In this document: positions 6,338-10,530 of the stretch, one piece after another | How positions within the stretch are numbered: position 1 is the stretch's first letter | Layout of the letters: each line of letters starts with the position of its first letter | Assembly (NCBI GenBank): GCA_021785795.1 | Contig: JAJYEK010000119.1 | Span: forward strand, 1-10,530 | DNA length: 10,530 nucleotides | Direction of reading: 5' to 3' | From: Pseudomonadota bacterium | Lineage (GTDB): Bacteria; Pseudomonadota; Gammaproteobacteria; Acidiferrobacterales; UBA6901 | Program-made: the position numbers and the translations under genes | Notes under the pieces: model-generated | The model's input: the letters and a program-made list of their open reading frames with translations, nothing else | Database searches by the model: none | Told to the model about the DNA's origin: nothing

Positions 6338-7658
6338 CCCCGGCTGTGACGCGGATGGCGCGCCGCCGCCCGAACCACGCACGCAGCGAGCGGGGCGCGT
6401 GGCTCCAGACGTGGATGTAGTAGACGAGCTTGAACGCGCGCAACGACTTCCAGATCGGCGTGTCGCCAAAAATGTCACCAGCGAGCACCGACAGCAGCGC
6501 CTCCTTGGCGCGGAAGCGGTTGCTTGGGCGCATGAACAGATCGCGCATGCTGGGCTGATTGATCCGGTAGATGAACCATGCAAAGTGCCGCGGCCCGTGG
6601 CGCAGGCTCCGGTCATAGGCGCGCAAAGCGGCGCGCACCGACTGGCGTTCGCTCAAAATGGCATCGACTGCCGTCGCCGCCGCAAAGGCTGACTGCATGG
6701 CCAGCATGACCCCCGATGAAAACACCGGATCGATAAAGGCAAATGCGTCGCCTAGCAGCAGGTGGTTGGGTCCGTGGCTGTGCGTGCACTGATACGAAAA
6801 ATTGCCGGTTGCCTCCACGTCGGTCACCCGCGTGGCATCGCGCAGGCGTTCGGCGAGCGCCGGACACTTCCCGATGGTCTCAAGAAAATAGTCCGTCACG
6901 GGTTTGTCGCGTCGCTTCATGTAGTACGGCCAGACCACGGCGCCGACGCTGGTGACCCCGTCTGGCAGCGGGATAAACCAGAACCAGCCGTCGTCGAACC
7001 AGAAAATGGAGATATTTCCTTCCTCGCGCCCCGTGTGGCGGCGGGCGTTGCGAAAATGCGCGAACATCGCCGCACTGTTGTGCCGGGGGTTGCGTCTCTT
7101 GCTGCGCGCGCGGTTGGCAAGGAAGGTGTCGCGACCGGAGGCGTCGATGAGAAACCGCGCCTGGTGCTGCGCGACCGTGCCGTCGTCCTGCCGGCTGTCG
7201 ACAAGCACTCCCTGTGTCCCCGGTAGGAAGGTGACGTCCGTTACCCGGCAGCCTTCGTACGCCGTGGCGCCGTGGCGCACGGCGTTGCGAAAGAGGATCT
7301 CATCAAAAGGCGCCCGCTGGACCTGATAGGCGTGCGGCAGTGTCTTGTTCCACGCCTCGGCGAAGGCGAACGCCTGGTGGCCTTCCCGGTGCCACGGCGA
7401 CACGAATTCGGCCCCCCATTTTTCCATGCCGATGGCGCGGATCTCCTCGGCCACGCCGAGTTCCTCAAAAAGCGGCAGGTTGGCCGGCAGCAGCGATTCG
7501 CCGATGTGAAAGCGCGGATGGCGCGCCTTTTCGAACAGGGCCACGCGATATCCCTGCCGCGCAAGCAAAGTGGCCGCCGTCGAGCCGCCCGGGCCACCGC
7601 CGATGATTGCGACATCCCATGTCTGTCCGTTTGCTGTTTTGCTGTCTTGCGCCGCCAT
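6330..7658 (-). CDS. Flavin-dependent halogenase family protein (FAD monooxygenase fold)
   Basis: This cytosolic FAD enzyme of 442 residues belongs to the tryptophan-halogenase-like family, which uses FADH2, O2 and halide to form hypohalous acid and halogenate aromatic substrates. Visible motifs: dinucleotide-binding GGGPGG (20-25) after DVAII; PRFHIGESLLP (48-58), typical of halogenases; Lys80 in GMEKWGAEF, where the family's catalytic lysine sits; DASGRDTFL (172-180); the halogenase signature WFWFIP (225-230); and GDAFAFIDPVFSSGVMLAM (303-321), the second flavin/halide-site motif. I use the ATG at 7658, with GGCGG 6 nt upstream; an in-frame GTG at 7691 would add 11 residues. No flavin reductase, carrier protein or biosynthetic cluster is visible nearby, so the substrate is unknown. 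A non-halogenating family reductase remains possible, but the WxWxIP motif argues for a halogenase. Confidence 0.85.
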   Translation of the reverse strand: MAAQDSKTANGQTWDVAIIGGGPGGSTAATLLARQGYRVALFEKARHPRFHIGESLLPANLPLFEELGVAEEIRAIGMEKWGAEFVSPWHREGHQAFAFAEAWNKTLPHAYQVQRAPFDEILFRNAVRHGATAYEGCRVTDVTFLPGTQGVLVDSRQDDGTVAQHQARFLIDASGRDTFLANRARSKRRNPRHNSAAMFAHFRNARRHTGREEGNISIFWFDDGWFWFIPLPDGVTSVGAVVWPYYMKRRDKPVTDYFLETIGKCPALAERLRDATRVTDVEATGNFSYQCTHSHGPNHLLLGDAFAFIDPVFSSGVMLAMQSAFAAATAVDAILSERQSVRAALRAYDRSLRHGPRHFAWFIYRINQPSMRDLFMRPSNRFRAKEALLSVLAGDIFGDTPIWKSLRAFKLVYYIHVWSHAPRSLRAWFGRRRAIRVTAGEA

Positions 7659-7700
7659 GTCTTTCCGCCTGGATTCGCTCTGGTGGGTCACACGAGGATC

Positions 7701-7731
7701 CTAGCCGGTCCCGATCCCCGCGGCTAGCCGG
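7701..7731. repeat. Paired CTAGCCGG direct repeats upstream of the halogenase gene
   Basis: CTAGCCGG occurs at 7701-7708 and 7724-7731, 23 bp apart (about two helical turns). The second copy sits in a 10-bp palindrome (CGGCTAGCCG, 7721-7730). They lie 43-73 nt upstream of the halogenase ATG, where a regulator could bind. The pattern is visible; the function is a guess. Confidence 0.35.
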
Positions 7732-7740
7732 CCGCCTTCC

Positions 7741-7992
7741 TCATCCGGCGGCAAGCCGCTCCGGGTTTTGAAGAGACCTCGGCCTTTGAGAGAAAGAGCC
7801 ATGATCCGTCACACGAGTTTTGCGCGAAAGTCCGTGAGCGTGCGGTACGCGTGGTAGGGCAACACCGCGGCGCAGTATCGCCCGCCGTGGGCGGGCCTTC
7901 AGGGGCCCAGCCCGAAAGGCTGTCTTTAAGTCGGGAAAGGTGGCGCCGCAAACGGCCCGCTTTATGGCGTTACGGATGATCCGTTTTTTCAT
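7741..7992 (-). CDS. Doubtful small basic protein, start overlapping the fic stop
   Basis: This 83-codon ORF begins MKKRIIRNAIKRAVCG and is rich in Arg and Lys. I do not recognise it. Its ATG shares bases with the fic TGA (ATGA, 7989-7992), the classic arrangement for translational coupling, and it occupies most of the gap between fic and the halogenase. Against it: no Shine-Dalgarno sequence (the upstream bases are CCCCGCC), low-complexity composition in the second half, an overlapping ORF in another frame (7724-7951), and GC-rich hairpins inside. It has no [ST]xxxE[GN] motif, so it does not look like a Fic antitoxin. Confidence 0.25.
   Translation of the reverse strand: MKKRIIRNAIKRAVCGATFPDLKTAFRAGPLKARPRRAILRRGVALPRVPHAHGLSRKTRVTDHGSFSQRPRSLQNPERLAAG
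7880..7922. other. Two GC-rich hairpins downstream of fic
   Basis: GCCCGCC (7880-7886) pairs with GGCGGGC (7890-7896) around a 3-nt loop. CAGCC (7908-7912) pairs with GGCTG (7918-7922) around CGAAA, and TCTTT follows on the plus strand. They may slow or end transcription past fic, though neither has a T-run in the fic direction. Confidence 0.35.
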
Positions 7993-9368
7993 GGCGGGGT
8001 TGTGTCATGCGGCGGGCGGCTGTGTCCCCTTAGCATTTTGATCTGCTGCGCCAAATCCGCAGGCGCCCTGAAGACAAAGGCGCGACCCACCCGGTCTTTG
8101 CGCAAGAGATGCAGGGCGGCAAGTTCCAGCAGATCCGTGCGTGCCGTCTCATAGGTGACATGGTGGGACTGGCGGTGACCGGCAATCTGGTAGGGCGCAT
8201 GCGGATGGCGCAGGGCATGATTAAGCAAGGCGATCTGACGATGATTCAGTCTGTCGCGGAGGAAGGGCGAGTCATGGAGAAGATTTTCGATCTCATGGAC
8301 TTCGCGGGCATGCCTTGCAAGATGCGCGCGCAGGTCATCGAGCGCCCGCAGCATGACCCGCAGCTGATGGACGACGAAATAGCTCATGTCCCTGTCGTCT
8401 GTTTCGGTATAGAGATAAGCGCGCGCGTATTCGGCGGGCGCGGCTCTCAGGATCCGGGAAATCGAGATGTATTCGGCCAGCCAGTAGCCCTCGCGCATCA
8501 TTGACCAATAAAAAAGCGCCCGTGCGGTGCGGCCGTTCCCGTCCACGAAGGGGTGGTCGTAGGCGAGCATGAAATGCAGAATGATGGCGCGGATCACCGG
8601 ATGCATGAAGGGTTCCGGCGATCGGTCGTTTGCAAAACGGCACAGCCTGTCGAGCCGTTCTGGCAATTCGCGGGCATCGGGGGGCGTATGCAGGATTGTG
8701 CCATCCCGATTGTCCACCACATGGATGTCGTCGCTCTCGCGGCGCAGGCGACCCGCCGCAGCGTCGCTCCCGTGTGTGTCCGCGACAAGGATGCTGTGGA
8801 GCTCCATGATGATGCCAGGGTTCATCTCATCTTGCCGGTATTGCCGCATGAACTGCATGCCGCGGTAATTGTTGGCGATCATCTGTTCGCCTGGCGTTCT
8901 GGGTCTGCGTCCTTCACGGAGCATGTCCCGGGCGATGCGATATGTCGTGGAGGCGCCTTCCAGCTGGCTCGATGTGATCGCTTCTTCCATGAGCGAGCGG
9001 ATGATGTAGGTGTCGCGTGTCTGCGGGTTGGCGATTTGTTCGGCCGCTTGCAGTTCGCTGCTTGCAGCACGGTCGATCCTGTGAAGGAGTTCTAAGACGA
9101 GATCCGGCAGCGTGTGCCGGAAAGGTTGTCCGGCCCTGTCTGTGAACGGCAGGGCACGATAAAGCGCCATCCGGGCGAGCTTGGCCGCAAGCCACCATTC
9201 CTCGATGGAATACCCGGCGGGCGCCTGCAGGTGACGCAGCTTATCCCAGTGGAGGTAGTCGCCATTCGGCGTGGGCCCGATGCCGCTCTGGATGAGTTCT
9301 ATGAGGCGCGATGGCCCGGTGCGAGCCATCAGATCGGCGATGTTCGGGGGTGGGACCGGGATTTTCAT
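7989..9368 (-). CDS. Fic-domain AMP-transferase, class II (N-terminal inhibitory motif), with C-terminal winged helix
   Basis: Fic enzymes usually move AMP from ATP to a target hydroxyl. Counted from the GTG at 9374 (461 residues): an N-terminal helical domain (about 1-120, DUF4172-like length); inhibitory motif SSQLEG (135-140), matching [ST]xxxE[GN] with Glu139 as the blocking glutamate; the Fic core with the complete catalytic loop HPFVDGNGRTAR (274-285, catalytic His274); and a C-terminal winged-helix segment (about 375-437, with YETARTDLLELAALHLLRKD). The inhibitory helix lies before the Fic core, which defines class II and means no separate antitoxin is needed. I favour the ATG at 9368 (459 residues), with GGGG 5 nt upstream, over the GTG at 9374. 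Paired dyads at 9413-9503 upstream could be bound by the winged helix for autoregulation; that is inference. The target is unknown. Confidence 0.95.
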   Translation of the reverse strand: MKIPVPPPNIADLMARTGPSRLIELIQSGIGPTPNGDYLHWDKLRHLQAPAGYSIEEWWLAAKLARMALYRALPFTDRAGQPFRHTLPDLVLELLHRIDRAASSELQAAEQIANPQTRDTYIIRSLMEEAITSSQLEGASTTYRIARDMLREGRRPRTPGEQMIANNYRGMQFMRQYRQDEMNPGIIMELHSILVADTHGSDAAAGRLRRESDDIHVVDNRDGTILHTPPDARELPERLDRLCRFANDRSPEPFMHPVIRAIILHFMLAYDHPFVDGNGRTARALFYWSMMREGYWLAEYISISRILRAAPAEYARAYLYTETDDRDMSYFVVHQLRVMLRALDDLRAHLARHAREVHEIENLLHDSPFLRDRLNHRQIALLNHALRHPHAPYQIAGHRQSHHVTYETARTDLLELAALHLLRKDRVGRAFVFRAPADLAQQIKMLRGHSRPPHDTTPP

Positions 9369-9412
9369 GACCACCCCGGCTGGTAACGTCGCCGCCTTGT
9401 GTCGGGCACAGA

Positions 9413-9503
9413 TACCAATTTTGCAGAAATTAGTAGCATTTTGGGAAGTCTACCAGAAAGGTCCCAAACTACCAATTTAGGACAAATTAGTAGCAGATTG
9501 GGA
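9413..9503. promoter_or_regulatory. Two operator-like dyads, 57-bp period, upstream of fic
   Basis: Two related units at 9413-9446 and 9470-9503 agree at 29 of 34 positions. Each is an imperfect palindrome: a left arm TACCAATTT (9413-9421; 9470-9478), a 5-nt centre, and a right arm AAATTAGTAG (9427-9436; 9484-9493) followed by TTGGGA (9441-9446; 9498-9503). The right copy is also flanked on its left by TCCCAA (9462-9467), giving a 42-bp dyad. The AT-rich block stands out in a GC-rich region and lies 45-135 nt upstream of the fic ATG. This is the arrangement of a dimeric regulator's operators. No confident -35/-10 pair for fic could be picked out. Confidence 0.65.
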
Positions 9504-9972
9504 GTTACCCTGGTTCGGCCAGGATGCTGTCGCCCGAGGCGTGCGACGCGATGGATTCCTGAAGGCGCGGCGCAGCCCGCATCCCGCCCCCTCCGGATGC
9601 CGCTGGAATCCCTATGCCGGCCCCGACACAACCTGTAACCGTTCTCTGTTGCCGGTTTTGTCGCGGTCCACGGGTGCGGCCCGGGCCGTTTGGGTGCGCC
9701 GCCCGCCCTTGCCGCGGATCTCTCCGGGGACACTGCCTGAACGCCGGCTGCGCGACGAGGCAAGCCCCGAACCGAAGGCGCTTGGGCCAAACAGCTGGCA
9801 GTGCCCGGGGGCCACGGTTGCGGTGCGCGCGGTCTGCCCTGTTCCCGAGCGGCTGATGGGAGCGATTCTCCTTGCCAAGGGTGCCCCGCGCGTCGGGCGG
9901 CCACAGCCGGGGCTTTTCGCTGCACGCGCGGTGGCGCGGGCCCGACCCGTCCGGGCCCGAACGATGCTCCGG
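9504..9972. other. GC-rich intergenic region without a supported gene
   Basis: Short ORFs on both strands (for example 9614-9856 plus, 9612-9878 minus) have Arg/Pro/Gly-rich sequences typical of random reading in high-GC DNA, and no motifs. A 5-bp hairpin (CCTGG 9509-9513, CCAGG 9519-9523) adjoins the operator-like dyads. Nothing else is identifiable apart from the hairpin at 9937-9959. Confidence 0.5.
9937..9959 (-). terminator. GC-rich hairpin after the HlyIII-like gene
   Basis: The self-complementary octamer CGGGCCCG occurs at 9937-9944 and 9952-9959, able to form an 8-bp stem with a 7-nt loop, 13 nt past the stop codon. No T-run follows, so it is at best a T-less or Rho-assisted terminator. 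Confidence 0.4.
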
Positions 9973-10530
9973 CTAGTGGGGCGCCTCGGCGAGAAACAGG
10001 CTGATCGCCCCGAACTGGAGAGTGGCGCCGATCACCACGAGGAGGTGCGACACCGGATGAAAGTACGGCCGGTGGTCGCGGATCAGAAACAGCACGCCCA
10101 CGATGTAGCTGATCCCGCCCAGCGCAAGCCCCCAGACCACCGTCGGTCCCGCATTGGCCAGCAGCTGGCGCATGCCAAGGGCCGTAAGCCACCCCATGAC
10201 CTGGTAGAGCCAGGCCGAGAGGGCAAGGAAGCGGCGCCGGCCGAGCAGGGCCGAGGCGACACCGATGCCTGCCAGTACCCACTCGATCGCGCACAGATCG
10301 GTACCCAGGCGCCCTTTTTCCATCAGCAGCCCGATCGGCGTGTAGGTGCCGGCAAGCAGCAGATAGATCGCCGCCCGGTCCAGCATCTGGAAGAGATCCT
10401 TGCGCCGCCCGATGGGCAAAGCGTGATAGATCGCCGAGGTCGAAAGCAGCAGGACCAGGGTCGTGATGTAGGTGGCCACGCTGAGCGTCTGCACCGCCGG
10501 TCCGGTCAGCCCCTCGAGAAGGTGCCGGCC
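9973..10530 (-). CDS. HlyIII/YqfA (PAQR-like) membrane protein, N-terminus beyond the window
   Basis: 185 codons are visible. The reading frame is open to the right edge, so the GTG at 10494 (173 residues) is probably internal and the gene is partial. Family marks: SAIYH (the SxxxH motif), LDRAAIYLLLAGTYTPIG (the family's LDxAAIY...AGTYTP segment with the conserved Asp), and HPVSH near the C-terminus (the HxxxH motif); together these form the zinc site of HlyIII/PAQR proteins. About six hydrophobic segments are visible, where the full family has seven. Members sit in the inner membrane; some are called hemolysins, but a ceramidase-like hydrolase role has been proposed for the superfamily. Bacterial members are about 200-220 residues, so roughly 20-35 are missing. 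It is transcribed towards fic but separated from it by a 600-bp gap, so it is probably a separate unit. Confidence 0.88.
   Translation of the reverse strand, partial: GRHLLEGLTGPAVQTLSVATYITTLVLLLSTSAIYHALPIGRRKDLFQMLDRAAIYLLLAGTYTPIGLLMEKGRLGTDLCAIEWVLAGIGVASALLGRRRFLALSAWLYQVMGWLTALGMRQLLANAGPTVVWGLALGGISYIVGVLFLIRDHRPYFHPVSHLLVVIGATLQFGAISLFLAEAPH

Noticed and set aside
7971..7989. ACGGAT/ATCCGT palindrome followed by TTTTTT near the fic stop, as a terminator
   Set aside because: The T-run follows on the plus strand, where no gene is read, and the usable stem is only about 4 bp.
9365..10294. Minus-strand ORF of 309 codons across the fic-HlyIII gap
   Set aside because: Pro/Arg/Ala-rich translation, overlaps the HlyIII-like gene in another frame and the AT-rich operator-like dyads; no motifs.

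Overview
The window carries a compact type II-C CRISPR-Cas locus beside ordinary chromosomal genes of a high-GC bacterium. Gene style, a three-gene cas9-cas1-cas2 operon without csn2 or cas4, and a halogenase, a Fic protein and a HlyIII protein nearby fit Pseudomonadota (alpha or gamma). I cannot name a genus. The cas region looks less GC-rich than the genes to its right, which would suit horizontal acquisition, but I did not compute this.

Layout. Positions 1-125 are the end of a CRISPR array (two identical 36-nt repeats, one full 30-nt spacer, one partial spacer), which continues off the left edge. A 13-bp perfect hairpin (126-173) separates it from cas2 (197-523), cas1 (528-1457) and cas9 (1463-4531), all on the minus strand and 4-5 nt apart. 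Immediately upstream of cas9, on the plus strand, is a tracrRNA gene (about 4580-4666) with a recognisable promoter, an anti-repeat matching the CRISPR repeat, a small nexus hairpin and a strong intrinsic terminator. The tracrRNA and the predicted cas9 promoter share one palindromic GTATAC core, and each CRISPR repeat ends in the same core.

To the right, 4667-5002 is an intergenic stretch, followed by a plus-strand CPA2-type cation/proton antiporter (5003-6301). This is convergent with a minus-strand flavin-dependent halogenase-family protein (6330-7658). Next come a doubtful small ORF (7741-7992), a class II Fic AMP-transferase with a C-terminal winged helix (7989-9368), two copies of a dyad-symmetric operator-like element 57 bp apart upstream of fic (9413-9503), a GC-rich gap without a convincing gene (9504-9972), and a HlyIII/PAQR-like membrane protein cut by the right edge (9973-10530).

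How the genes work together. Cas1 and Cas2 would insert spacers. The crRNAs are probably started from a promoter core at the 3' end of each repeat, paired with the tracrRNA and loaded into the 1022-residue Cas9. The most noteworthy points are the shared or overlapping promoter core of tracrRNA, cas9 and repeats, a possible internal fold switch in the tracrRNA, the hairpin beside the array, and the paired operator-like sites upstream of the self-inhibited Fic protein.
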